Of a DNA stretch of 64,000 nt, positions 27,523-36,146 are shown piece after piece. Every line of letters begins with the position of its first letter. The first letter of the stretch is position 1. The notes beneath the pieces are model-generated. The model worked only from the letters and a program-made list of their open reading frames with translations, was not told where the DNA came from and did not search any database. The stretch is from CAWBOY01 sp963790585. GTDB lineage: Bacteria > Planctomycetota > Planctomycetia > Gemmatales > Gemmataceae. Position numbers and translations under genes: made by a program. Location: NCBI GenBank assembly GCA_963790585.1, contig CAWBOY010000004.1, positions 62,001 through 126,000 of the forward strand, written 5' to 3'.

Positions 27523-28585
27523 ATGACCCACGTTCCTTCCTCGTCGATTCCGGATCCGTGGCGTATGCCCGCCGAATGGGAACCCCACGAGGCGACTTGG
27601 CTCGCCTGGCCCCATAATCGCGAGGATTGGCCCGGCAAGTTTGGCCCGATCCCCTGGGTCTATGCCGAGATCGTCAAGCGCCTGCATGTCGCGGAGCGCG
27701 TTCATATCCTGGTCAACGATGCGGACGTCGAGGGCCGTGCCCGGCGCTGCCTGAAACGCAATGGCGTCGATCTCGGCCGCATCACTTTTTTTCGCTTCGT
27801 CACCGATCGCGTCTGGACGCGCGACTACGCGCCGCTGTTCGTCGTCGACGACGCCGGCAAGGTCGCCGCCACCGACTGGCGCTTCAATGGTTGGGCCAAG
27901 TACGACAACTGGCAACGCGATGACGCCATCCCGGCTCAGATCGCCGAGCGACTCGGCTTGCCATCGTGGCAGCCGATGCTTGGAGAACGACGGGTCGTGC
28001 TGGAAGGCGGCAGCATCGACGTCAACGGCGCGGGTCTGATGCTGACGACCGAAGAATGCCTGCTGAGCCCGGTGCAGGCCCGAAATCCAGGTTTGTCGCG
28101 CCGAGCTGGAAGACGCGTTTCGCCGGTATCTCGGCGTGCGAAAAGTCCTCTGGCTCAATCGCGGCATCGTCGGGGACGACACGCACGGACACGTCGACGA
28201 CCTGGCCCGCTTCGTCGGCCCGCGCACGATCGTCACTGTCGTCGAGACAGACGCCACGGATGAGAACTACGCCCCGCTGCAGGAGAATTTAGAGCGGCTC
28301 CGCGGCATGACCGATCTCGACGGCCGACATCTTGAAATCGTAACTCTGCCGATGCCACGGCCTATCTTTTTCGAGGGCCAACGCTTACCGGCGAGTTACG
28401 CGAACTTCTATATCGCCAATGATCTGGTGCTCGTGCCGACCTTCAACGATCCAGCCGACCGCCAGGCGCTGGGCATTCTCGCGGAACAGTTTCCGGGCCG
28501 CACTGTAGTCGGCATCCACGCGGGCGATCTTGTCTGGGGCCTGGGAACGCTGCACTGCATGACGCAACAACAACCGCGCGGCTAA
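27523..28585 (+). CDS. Agmatine deiminase family protein (frame broken near 28090)
   Basis: About 354 residues, the usual size. The family (peptidyl-arginine deiminase type) converts agmatine to N-carbamoylputrescine and ammonia in putrescine synthesis. Recognised parts are PAEWEPHEATWLAWPHN, DRVWTRDYAPLFV, WRFNGWAKYDNW, VVLEGGSIDVNG, TEECLLSPVQARNPGLS, then in the next frame RAELEDAFRRYLGVRKVLWLNRGIVGDDTHGHVDDLARF and the nucleophile Cys in TLHCMTQQQP. The break lies near TTTGTCGCGCC. A GTG at 27481 is an alternative start. The stop overlaps by 3 bases the stop of the convergent lipoate ligase gene. Confidence 0.9.
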
Positions 28586-29297
28586 CGCCGCCGTATCCAC
28601 TCCTCACGGCTGTATTTGGCCCCGGTTAACTCGTATACGCGCACTTCCGGCCAGGTCTGTAGCTCGCTGTCCGCGCTCCAGGCGGACCGGAGTAATCGTT
28701 TGATTTCGTCAGCTCCCAACGGCAAATTGCGCAAAAACGCCTGATGCGGCCGCCTAGCGCGATACTCCGGCTGGCGCGGCGGCAGATGTAAATACCGACT
28801 CACCGCGGCTAAGTCAAAATCATACAAAACGGTTCCGTGATGAAGTAGATAATCGCGCTTGCGCTGTTGGGCATGGCCTGAAAATTTGCGGCCATCAATG
28901 GCGAGATCGCAGGTCCCTTCAATCGCCGCGTGAATGCCACGGTCGGCCAGCGCCTGCGTCAATCGGCTCAGGATGAAACGATACGACGCGTCGATCCGCG
29001 CCAGTTCCGGTGTACGCTCCATGCGCAGGACAAGGGTAAACATCAGGCAACCACGGCCCCACACGACGGTACCACCGCCGCTGGACCGCCGCAGAATCGA
29101 CACGCCGCCGGCAATGCAGGCGTTTTCATCAATGTCTTCGAGCAATTTGCAGCCCGCGCCAGGACGGCGACGAGGTCCGGATGTTCCCATAAGCGCAGGA
29201 CTTCGCCGCCAGAGCCTTCCTCGGCGCTTAGCAGCAAAGCCTCGTCGAGTGCGAGGTTATCGGCTGCGCCGGGCAACGTGAGATCGAGATAGTGCAA
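28582..29297 (-). CDS. Lipoate--protein ligase family protein (frame broken near 29154)
   Basis: About 238 residues. It belongs to the biotin/lipoate A/B ligase fold, which attaches lipoate or octanoate to carrier domains. Motifs: start MHYLDLTLPGAADNLALDEALL, LRLWEHPDLVAVL, then in the second frame AGGVSILRRSSGGGTVVWG (the RRxSGGG motif) and FSGHAQQRKRDYLLHHGTVLY with the conserved Lys/His region. Adding one base to the CCC run at 29153-29155 joins VAVLGRG-like sequence to CKLLEDIDENA. It ends tail-to-tail with agmatine deiminase. Whether it is a true lipoate ligase or an octanoyltransferase is not decided. Confidence 0.88.
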
Positions 29298-29312
29298 AAG
29301 AGTCTCTCCCCG

Positions 29313-30283
29313 TTACTTCTCGACGAGCCAGACATTCCGGAAGTAAACGGGATTGCCATGATTTTGCAGGTTGATGGGCCCGGGCGTATCCTGCTCTTTT
29401 TGCCCAAACCCGGTCGACCCATCGATCGGCGTCTTGTCGTGGATCACGACACCGTTGTGGTTCACGGTCACAAGCGCCTTGGCCGTCTTCTTGCCATCCT
29501 TGTCAAAGCGGGCGGCCGTGAAATCGATGTCGTAGGTCTGCCACGACAGGGGCGGAAAGCACATATTCACCGACGGCGCCACCCGTTCGTAGATCGCCCC
29601 GCAGTCGTTGTTCTTTGGCTCCAGGCCAAAGCTATCGAGAATTTGGATCTCATAACGCTGCTGCAGATAGACGCCACTGTTGCCGCGATTCTGGCCGCGC
29701 ACCGTCGGCTTGAAAGGCAAGCAAAACTCGACGTGGAGGGTGAAGTCACGAAAGGTCTTCTTGGTCGTAGGCCCCGGTCCAAGCAGCTTGTCCTCGACGA
29801 TCTTGCCGCCATTCCATTCACCGGCGCCGGAGCCATCGAAGAGAATCAACGCTCCCTTGGGCGGCGGCATGCCCTCGTTTGGGCTCTTGCGCACGACGCG
29901 CTTGAAGTCAAAAGGGGCTCCATCCGGATTTTTGCCGATCATCCGTTCATCACCGATCGACCCTGTCCAGCCGCCCCATTCAACGGTCGTTTTGCCATCC
30001 TTGGTCGTGGCTGTCGATTTTTGTAGCGATTTGCCATCCCAGCCCGCACCAGGCAGCCCGCCTTTGAAAATCGAGATGCGAAACTTTCCCTTGCCGTCAG
30101 CGAGTACCTGCGCCCACATTTTGTCTTGCCGTCCAAGAGCCCTTCGTATTCGCCCTGTGTGATGAAATCGGGGCCGGCCTTGGCCGCGTCGGTGTACACT
30201 TCCGGCGCCGCTTTGGGCTGCTGAGCCGGCGTGAATGAGGCGAGGTAAGACAAACAAAGAAAACAGATTACGCAGCGTATCAT
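29313..30283 (-). CDS. Exported DUF1080 (3-keto-disaccharide hydrolase-like) protein (frame broken at 30119-30122)
   Basis: About 323 residues. Signal peptide MIRCVICFLCLSYLASFTPAQ. The first part (EYEGLLDGKTK, MWAQVLADGKGKF) is an N-terminal module; residues ~130-323 form the DUF1080 concanavalin-like domain: GALILFDGSGAGEWNGGKI, FRDFTLHVEFCLPFKP, NSGVYLQQRYEIQILDSFG, CGAIYERVAPSVNM, WQTYDIDFTAARFD, HNGVVIHDKTPIDG and the end NHGNPVYFRNVWLVEK. DUF1080 proteins are abundant in planctomycetes; some act on 3-keto-glycosides. The break is at a TTTT run: one more T gives an unbroken LLDGKTKMWAQVL. Follows the lipoate ligase region with only 15 bp between. Confidence 0.9.
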
Positions 30284-30614
30284 GGGTCAGTCTCACGATT
30301 GACAGTGAACAGCCACAGCGGAGACGATCATACAGCGATTAAGAGGCTCATTCCACCGTGCTTCGGCAAGAAGTTAGGACGAAGGCCGTCGCGGGTCTGG
30401 TCAGGTTGCGTCGAGTTCCGAAGAATAAACATCGAAAGACAGTTTAGTGCGCCGTCCAGACTAAATTTACGGGTGGCACAGACATTCCTGTCTGTGCGGG
30501 AACCGACCAATGTGACTTTTGCCGCACAGACAGGAATGTCTGTGCCACCCGTAAATTAGTCTAGACGGGGCACTCGTTTCGCGCCGTGAACTTCTCTGAT
30601 TAGGGACCTAGACC
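30284..30614. other. Intergenic region, 331 bp, mostly a long palindrome
   Basis: The centre (30451-30570) is the palindromic repeat listed separately. The flanks contain no ORF of note. It separates divergent genes (DUF1080 protein and SpoIIE-type phosphatase), so promoters for both are expected. Confidence 0.5.
30451..30570. repeat. Long palindrome with ACAGACATTCCTGTCTGT core
   Basis: Left arm GACTAAATTTACGGGTGGCA then CAGACATTCCTGTCTGTGCGG; right arm is its inverse CCGCACAGACAGGAATGTCTG then TGCCACCCGTAAATTAGTC. Each arm contains a smaller palindrome ACAGACATTCCTGTCTGT, so alternative foldings (one long hairpin or two short ones) are possible. The loop is ~25 bp. Confidence 0.75.
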
Positions 30615-31913
30615 ATGCCAGCGCCAGGAGTGATGTACGGAGAAGCTGGGCTAGGTTGGAAAGAGCGGCTCGATCTAATCGTCGCGACCATGCGCGAGAT
30701 GAGCAGCCAGACCGATCCGCAAAAGATGCGCAGCGCTATGTAAAGCGCATGCAGGAGCTGCGGCCCACCGATCGCAGTCTTTCCCTGAGTCGCCGCGACC
30801 TCGACAAGCCGTATTACCGCGTCACACGCAGCACTACTTGGCCGGAAGACATAAATCCCTGGGTCGAAAGGGATCGATTACCGCTCCTCAAAGGCGGATT
30901 TTTAGCCGAAGTTCTTTACGGTAACGAGCCACTCCTGTTCGACGATTTGGACGTTCCCGATAACGATCCAGCCTTTGAGTATTTCAAAGACATGCGTTCG
31001 GTCGTGGTCATTCCCATGTATGACAAGGGCGTATCGCTGAACATGGTTGTGTTGATGCGGCAAGAGCCCAACGCCTTCGACCGGGAGGACCTGCCCGAGC
31101 TTGTTTGGGTCAGCAATTTGTTTGGCCGGGTCACGCAAAACCTCGTGCTTTCCGATCAGCTCAAAGCGGCCTATCTCGCGGTTGACCATGAGATGAAAGT
31201 CGTCGCGGATATCCAGCGCTCGCTTCTACCCGCCCGAATGCCGAAGATTCCCGGCCTGAACCTGGCCGCGTCGTATCAAACGTCGTCACGAGCCGGCGGC
31301 GATTACTACGATTTCTTCCCAGTTCCCGGCGGCAAATGGGGCATGTTGATCGCCGACGTCTCCGGTCATGGCACGCCGGCAGCTGTCATCATGGCCGTCA
31401 CGCATAGCCTTGCTCATACCTACCCAGGTCCCGCGCACTCGCCCTCCGCTCTCCTGGAGCATCTGAATCGCTTTCTCGCCGAACTTTACACGTCGACTTC
31501 CGAAACCTTCGTCACCGCGTTTTATGGCGTCTATGATCCCGTAACCCGCCTACTCACCTATTCCTGCGCGGGACACAATCCGCCCGTCCTCAAACGCTGC
31601 ACGGACGGCTCCCTCGACCTGCTGAACCAGGCACGAAGCTTGCCGCTCGGCATCAATCCCGCCGAGCAATATCGTGAGCAAGACTATCCTCTGGTCCAAG
31701 GCGATCAGCTGGTGTTTTACACCGACGGCATCACCGAAGCCGCCGAACCAGGAAGGCGACCTCTTCGGCACCGAGCGACTCGCCCAGGTGCTGGAAAACT
31801 GCACGATCGGCGCGAAAGACCTGCTAAAAGCCGTCCTCGAAGCCGTCGACGAGTTCACCGGAGGCCGCCCGCCCACGGATGACCGAACGTTACTCGTCGC
31901 CAAGATTCTGTGA
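30615..31913 (+). CDS. PPM-type (SpoIIE) serine phosphatase with N-terminal sensor region (two frame breaks)
   Basis: About 432 residues from the ATG at 30615. The N-terminus (MYGEAGLGWKERLDLIVATM, then YVKRMQELRPTDRSLSLSRR) and residues ~60-180 form a GAF-like sensor (LLFDDLDVPDNDPAFEYF, VVVIPMYDKGVSLNMVVLM). The catalytic domain follows: VVADIQRSLLPARMPKIPG, SRAGGDYYDFFPVPGGKWGMLIADVSGHGTPAAVIMA, FYGVYDPVTRLLTYSCAGHNPP and LVFYTDGITEAAEP, with metal-binding aspartates in GDYYD, ADVSGHG and TDG. Such enzymes dephosphorylate anti-sigma antagonists in partner-switching. Breaks near 30729 (one base missing; otherwise TAA after 42 codons) and near 31750 rejoin conserved sequence (EGDLFGTERLAQVL, PTDDRTLLVAKIL). 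Confidence 0.88.
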
Positions 31914-32016
31914 TGCAGACCACAAAAGAGCGTCTACAAAGTCGCCGACGTTGACTCGGATCGCTATCAATACGGAGAATCGTTCTCGTTTAGTTTTCCA
32001 CCAGGAGGTCTCGTCA

Positions 32017-32604
32017 ATGACTGCACAGGTCACGAAGCCCGCTCCCGATTTCACCGCGGACGCTGTGGCGAACGGCGAATTCAAGAAAATCAAGCTCTCC
32101 GACTATCGCGGCAAATACGTCTGCCTTTTCTTCTATCCGCTCGATTTCACCTTTGTCTGCCCGACCGAAATCATCGCGTTCAGCGACGATGCCGCCGAGT
32201 TCAAGAAGCGTGGCTGCGAGATCCTCGGCGTCTCCGTGGATAGTCAGTTTACCCACCTCGCCTGGACGAACACGCCGCGAAAAGAAGGCGGCCTCGGCAA
32301 GATCGCCTATCCGATCGTCTCCGATCTCAACAAGTCGATCGCTCGCAACTACGGTGTTCTACTCGAAGACGCCGGCGTGGCGCTGCGCGGGTTGTTCCTC
32401 ATCGACAAGGAAGGGATCATCCGCGCCGCGGTCATCAACGACCTCCCGCTCGGCCGCAGCGTCACCGAAACGCTCCGCGTCCTTGACGCTCTGCAGCAAT
32501 ACGAAAAGAACGGCGAAGTCTGCCCCGCCAACTGGAAGCCCGGCGAGCAAACGATGAAGCCAGACCCGATCGGCAGCAAGCACTATTTCGAGAAAAATGG
32601 TTGA
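32017..32604 (+). CDS. Typical 2-Cys peroxiredoxin (AhpC/TSA family)
   Basis: 195 residues from the ATG at 32017 with AGGAGG upstream. Peroxiredoxins reduce hydrogen peroxide and organic hydroperoxides using a peroxidatic Cys, here in FYPLDFTFVCPTEIIAFS, and a resolving Cys in GEVCPANWKPGE. The Thr and Arg of the active site are in the same context (DFTFVCPTE; ALRGLFLIDKEG). Cytoplasmic, likely reduced by thioredoxin or AhpF/AhpD; no reductase gene is adjacent. Intact frame, normal length. Confidence 0.96.
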   Translation: MTAQVTKPAPDFTADAVANGEFKKIKLSDYRGKYVCLFFYPLDFTFVCPTEIIAFSDDAAEFKKRGCEILGVSVDSQFTHLAWTNTPRKEGGLGKIAYPIVSDLNKSIARNYGVLLEDAGVALRGLFLIDKEGIIRAAVINDLPLGRSVTETLRVLDALQQYEKNGEVCPANWKPGEQTMKPDPIGSKHYFEKNG

Positions 32605-32620
32605 GCGGAGTTCGCAATTA

Positions 32621-32690
32621 CCGAGCCGGAAGCGTAAGCGAAGAGGTCTTAAATCGATGAAATGCCCCTTCGATTACGCTTCAGGCTCAG
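32621..32690. repeat. Palindromic repeat family B, copy 2
   Basis: CCGAGCCGGAAGCGTAAGCG at the left and CGATTACGCTTCAGGCTCAG at the right form an imperfect inverted repeat of the same type as 13083-13150. It lies 16 bp after the peroxiredoxin stop. Confidence 0.7.
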
Positions 32691-32706
32691 TAAGAAAAAT
32701 GCCCGA

Positions 32707-32931
32707 TCATTGCGACTTCAAATACGCATAAAGATCCGCAATATCCTCATTATTCACGTTGTCCAATAGGCCCGCCGGCATCAGCGAGAGCGCCGTCTGC
32801 CGGCGTTCGCTGATCTGTTTGTCCGTCAAGCGATTTGAAAAACGAGCAGCGTCCTCTTTCCTCATCGGCAACTGCATAAGACAAGCGTGAGCCAGCTGTG
32901 GGGCGACATTCGTGGAGGACAAGATGAGCAT
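32707..32931 (-). pseudogene. Remnant of a PVC-type heme-binding (TIGR02603-like) cytochrome, C-terminal end
   Basis: 74 codons. The last third (ALSLMPAGLLDNVNNEDIADLYAYLKSQ) is the standard end of the putative heme-binding domain of planctomycete dehydrogenases; compare LSMMPDDLLKPLTDEEVRALFAYL in the intact protein at 41573. The middle (LPMRKEDAARFSNRLTDKQI) is plausible for the same domain family or for a neighbouring cytochrome type. No CxxCH and no upstream part remain. It overlaps the start of the SMI1/KNR4 gene, suggesting deletion by later rearrangement. Confidence 0.55.
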
Positions 32932-33475
32932 TACTAGCAGGATACTTGATCAGCAACATGAATTTGAACCGTTCTTTCCAGAGCAAAGAATTACGCCGAG
33001 CGAAGACCTAGTTTTGGATCTGGAATCAACAATCGGAATAATGCTGCCCCTAGAGTACCGTCAATTATTGCTCCGCTATGGAGGAACAGCGCCGTCAACC
33101 AAGAAGGACTGTACACCAGTCGTGTGGGTTCCGGCCCGCAAAGGACTGTACATCGCGGACTATTTCCTGGGCTTTTTCCTTCCCAAGCCTAAGCCGCACA
33201 TCGAAATGTTTGATTTGAGACGAGCGTATCAGAATTGGAAACTGATCGTTGGCACATCGTTTCTGCCGATAATCGAGGGGCCAGGAGATGACATGTTCCT
33301 CATAAAGCTGTCGGGAGAACAACAGGGGAGCATCTGGGCTTGGTTGAAAGATCCAGTTGGCATTGACACAAAATGGGAGGATATTCAGGAAATTAGAGGT
33401 CTGTATAGCGTAGCTCCCGACATTCTGGCTTTCGTCAATTCATTTCAAGAGTTTGAGCGACCTGGGCAAGAGTAA
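32924..33475 (+). CDS. SMI1/KNR4-family (SUKH) protein
   Basis: 183 residues from the ATG at 32924 with GGAGG 5 bp upstream (a GTG at 32912 is less likely). SUKH features are ESTIGIMLPLEYRQLLLRYGGTAP, a central hydrophobic region and FLPIIEGPGDDMFLIKLSGEQQGSIWAW (the conserved beta hairpin with GxxDxxxL-like pattern). SUKH proteins serve as immunity proteins to polymorphic toxins or as general scaffolds; no toxin gene is next to it. The gene is clearly less G+C-rich than its neighbours and borders IS remnants, so it may have been acquired. Confidence 0.85.
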   Translation: MSITSRILDQQHEFEPFFPEQRITPSEDLVLDLESTIGIMLPLEYRQLLLRYGGTAPSTKKDCTPVVWVPARKGLYIADYFLGFFLPKPKPHIEMFDLRRAYQNWKLIVGTSFLPIIEGPGDDMFLIKLSGEQQGSIWAWLKDPVGIDTKWEDIQEIRGLYSVAPDILAFVNSFQEFERPGQE

Positions 33476-33592
33476 CCTGTGGGTCCTGAAAATAGCATCC
33501 GGTCATGTCCCTATTAAAAACTCCAGGCCCATAGGGTCCACATATTTTCGAGGTCAACGTGCGATTTCAGACAAACAAAGGTGTCAGGAAAT

Positions 33593-33825
33593 GCTCTGTA
33601 GAAAAGCCTCATTTCGACCGATCCAGCATGAGGCTTAGCGTTAGAGCAAGCAACCATCCATCTCGAGATTCGCTGGGAAAACCCAGGCCCGCTACCGACG
33701 TCGCTAATCGTCGCTTGATCATCGAGTTCACAGTCTCAGCCTGCCAACGTTGGCCATAGCCTCCATGTTTCTTGTTCAAACGCTGACGCATCTGCCGCCG
33801 GTAGCGGCCGGTTGGCGGAGTTCGA
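33593..33825 (-). mobile_element. Decayed IS5-type element end (transposase C-terminus only)
   Basis: The ~233 bp are nearly identical to 36147-36385 of the intact element downstream: the end GCTCTGTAGAAAAGCC (changed from GCTCCGTAGAAAACC), then the transposase C-terminus from TPPTGRYRRQMRQRL to the end LTLSLMLDRSK with a handful of substitutions. The rest of the transposase and the other terminal repeat are absent; similarity stops abruptly at about 33825 in AGTTCGA. Confidence 0.85.
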
Positions 33826-34112
33826 AGACGCAAAGAGTGCCATATCCCAAAGAGATGCCCCGGAATGTACGGACGGAGTACGCCACCGTCCAAAACGGCT
33901 TCACAAGAGAGTTGTGGAGTAGCTTACTCGGAGCCACGAGCCTGCCTCTCTCGTTGGTGTGATCACCTTGTCGCCATACTGGTATATCAGGGGAGCGACC
34001 CCATGGTGCCGTATCAGGCGTTGGTGATCCGAGAGAGCGCCATGCTTTGATAAGGGTTCGCCCCTTGGGGTCATTAGGCGTTCTCGGTTCGTGGACCTGG
34101 TTCAGCTGGGAT
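33826..34112. other. Non-coding 3' flank of the IS110 transposase
   Basis: No gene. It contains several short inverted segments, for example AAGGGTTCGCCCCTTGGGG at about 34055-34075. In IS110/IS1111 elements the non-coding flank of the transposase gene encodes the guide (bridge) RNA; this stretch or the 35676-35767 flank could do so here, but I cannot place element ends by eye. Confidence 0.35.
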
Positions 34113-35675
34113 CTACTCCCCTGACTCTTCCGATTCTATCACGCCGATCCCCAGGCGTGCCAACACGATCGGCAGGATGTCCCCGAGTGGTTGAGGACCA
34201 CGCCGATGACCGTCTTGGATCCGTTGCAGTTCCTCGGCCAGCGGCTTGGCTTCGGCCGCATGTTCTCGTTTCGGTAGTTGGCCGACGGCCGCTTGCAGGT
34301 CACGTAGCACCTCGACCATGCCGCTATCGTGGTCGCGGTGGAAGGCCGTCAGTTTGTCGAGGATGTAATGACGGCCTTGGATGCTTGGGTGGCGAAACAC
34401 TTGTCGGCCAGCCACCATCTGGAAGGCGATGCGACAGAACCGCAAGGCCACCTTGACGCGGGTGTGTCGTGGGTCTTTTCCCTGAGACCGCCATTGCGTT
34501 GCCAGTACCTGGAAGTGATGGTTACACACGATCAGGTTGTCGGCGATGCCAAGGATGGCGGCGCGGAGCGAGCGGTTACAATTACGCACTAGTGGGCCAT
34601 TGGCTTTATCGACTTGGTCGCTCTGATAACGCGATGGCCGCAGGCCGGCCCGACCAGTGATGGCTTTGGCATTGGCGTAGTGTTCGATGGGTCCCATTTC
34701 ACCCGCGAAGTCGGCGGCACTGACGACATTTATGCCTGGGAAGGACAGCAGCAGGATGTAGGGTGTGCGCACTAATCGAGCAGCGATGTCGCGCTCGAGA
34801 GCCCGTATTTCCTGGGATTTTTGAATACGATCGTGATAGTAGGCCAAGGCAATGCGGCGGTGCAGGTCGGCGGCGACATCGCCGGGCGTGGCTTGATCGG
34901 CCCAGTCGAGGATGTTCTGTACGGTGCGTTGTTGGAAGCGAATGTTGGCCTGGCGCAGCGACTGACATAGGGCTGTCAGTCCTGCTTGACGCAGTAGCTC
35001 GGCAGTAGGAAAATGTTGGAGGAGATGCCAGGGGATGGGGCTATCCCAAAGATCATCAAAGCAGGCGGCAAAGCCCGGTAGGCAGGCATCGAGGTGGTCG
35101 CGGATTTGGCAGTTGAGGGCAGCGCCTTTGCGGACGAGGTCGCGGCGTTGACGGATGAGCAAGAGCAGTGAAGTCCAGGCTTCGTCCCGAGTGGCTTCGA
35201 GGAGGGCGCAGCCGGTGACGGTAGCGCGGTGAATCGCTGACAGGTCGGTGTCATCAGTCTTGTAGCCGGGATCGACGGGCTGACGATACTGCTTGGTGAC
35301 GAAGGGATGGAGGATGCGTGTCTCAAAACCGGCGGAAGCAAAGGTGCGTTGCACGATGCGATGGTACCGACCGGTACGTTCGATGGCGACGAGCCCGTCA
35401 GCTATTTGGTTAGCGGCGAAGGCTGCGCGGACCTGTGCGACGGCCGCGGCGAGGTCGGGCCGAGCATGAGCCACGGTGGTGGGCGGGATGAGGACGCGGC
35501 CATAGAAATCAGCGACGAGAAATTTGGAACGAGCCTTGGCGCAGTCAAAGCAGACGATGCCGAAGTGCTCGGGCCCGACCTGCTGGACGCGAGGATGAAG
35601 AACGCCGCGCGGCTTACCCAGGGAGGTCGTCGGACGTCGAGAAGAGGAGCGTTTGCGGGTGCGAGTAGTGGCCAT
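34113..35675 (-). CDS. IS110-family transposase (DEDD recombinase), unusually long
   Basis: 520 residues from the ATG at 35675, chosen for the GGAGG 8 bp upstream. The N-terminal RuvC-like DEDD domain shows FGIVCFDCAKARSKF, ADGLVAIERTGRYH and YKTDDTDLSAIHRATV; the C-terminal Transposase_20 domain has SFPGINVVSAADFAGEMG and AITGRAGLRPSRYQSDQVD, with the conserved Ser before D. IS110 proteins are usually 300-450 residues; the extra length lies in an N-terminal basic segment (TTRTRKRSSSRRPTT) and a ~70-residue tail. IS110 enzymes use a bridge RNA from the element's flank to choose target and donor DNA. The frame is intact, so it may be active. Confidence 0.93.
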   Translation of the reverse strand: MATTRTRKRSSSRRPTTSLGKPRGVLHPRVQQVGPEHFGIVCFDCAKARSKFLVADFYGRVLIPPTTVAHARPDLAAAVAQVRAAFAANQIADGLVAIERTGRYHRIVQRTFASAGFETRILHPFVTKQYRQPVDPGYKTDDTDLSAIHRATVTGCALLEATRDEAWTSLLLLIRQRRDLVRKGAALNCQIRDHLDACLPGFAACFDDLWDSPIPWHLLQHFPTAELLRQAGLTALCQSLRQANIRFQQRTVQNILDWADQATPGDVAADLHRRIALAYYHDRIQKSQEIRALERDIAARLVRTPYILLLSFPGINVVSAADFAGEMGPIEHYANAKAITGRAGLRPSRYQSDQVDKANGPLVRNCNRSLRAAILGIADNLIVCNHHFQVLATQWRSQGKDPRHTRVKVALRFCRIAFQMVAGRQVFRHPSIQGRHYILDKLTAFHRDHDSGMVEVLRDLQAAVGQLPKREHAAEAKPLAEELQRIQDGHRRGPQPLGDILPIVLARLGIGVIESEESGE

Positions 35676-35767
35676 GAAACCTGCCTCCGATAAAAGAGAG
35701 AGGGCTCGTCTCATTGTGGCAGATGGCTCGCTGGAAGGGATCTTTATTGATTAAAACCCACATACCA

Positions 35768-35956
35768 GGGGTCAGGTTCATTTATCGGAAAGACGCAAAG
35801 GGGTCATGTTCGAATGACATTAACTTAACCCACAGAACCATCGATTTCTGAACACGCGTAAAGACGCAAAGGGGTCAGGTTCATTTATCGGAAAGACGCA
35901 AAGGGGTCAGGTTCGAATGACATTAACTTAACCCACAGAACCATCGATTTCTGAAC
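35768..35956. repeat. Two 86-bp direct repeats beginning GGGGTCAGGTTCATTTATC
   Basis: Copies at 35768-35853 and 35871-35956 differ at one base (CATGTTC versus CAGGTTC) and are separated by 17 bp that also contain the unit's AAAGACGCAAA phrase. A partial third copy starts at 36069. The phrase GGGGTCAGGTTC is repeated inside each unit, giving a hierarchical pattern. Confidence 0.85.
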
Positions 35957-36032
35957 TCGCGACCACCAATTTCGGCGCTTTTCGGCGCCGAAAGGCGCCG
36001 AAAAGCGCCGAAATTGGTGGTCGCGAGTTCAG
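35951..36032. repeat. Perfect 82-nt hairpin: 39-bp arms with GAAA loop
   Basis: Arms 35951-35989 and 35994-36032 are exact inverse complements; the loop 35990-35993 is GAAA (GNRA-type as RNA on the plus strand). The arm begins CTGAACTCGCGACCACC and includes TTTCGGCGCTTTTCGGCGCC, itself part-palindromic. The left arm starts in the last 6 bp of the second 86-bp repeat. Confidence 0.9.
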
Positions 36033-36146
36033 AAAAGTACGGCCGACTCCGTAAAGTTAATGCCCTTCGGGTCAGGTTCATTTATCGTCGTGGCTCTCCT
36101 TCGGCATATCCACCCGGATGAGTCTGTCAATAAATGAACCTGACCT

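Larger units (their letters stand above)
35676..36146. other. Repeat-rich non-coding spacer between IS110 and IS5 elements
   Basis: This 471-bp stretch has no gene. It holds two 86-bp direct repeats, a perfect 82-nt hairpin, and at 36069-36146 an inverted pair GGGTCAGGTTCATTTAT / ATAAATGAACCTGACC (the last abutting the IS5 end). These are listed separately where distinct. Confidence 0.7.
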
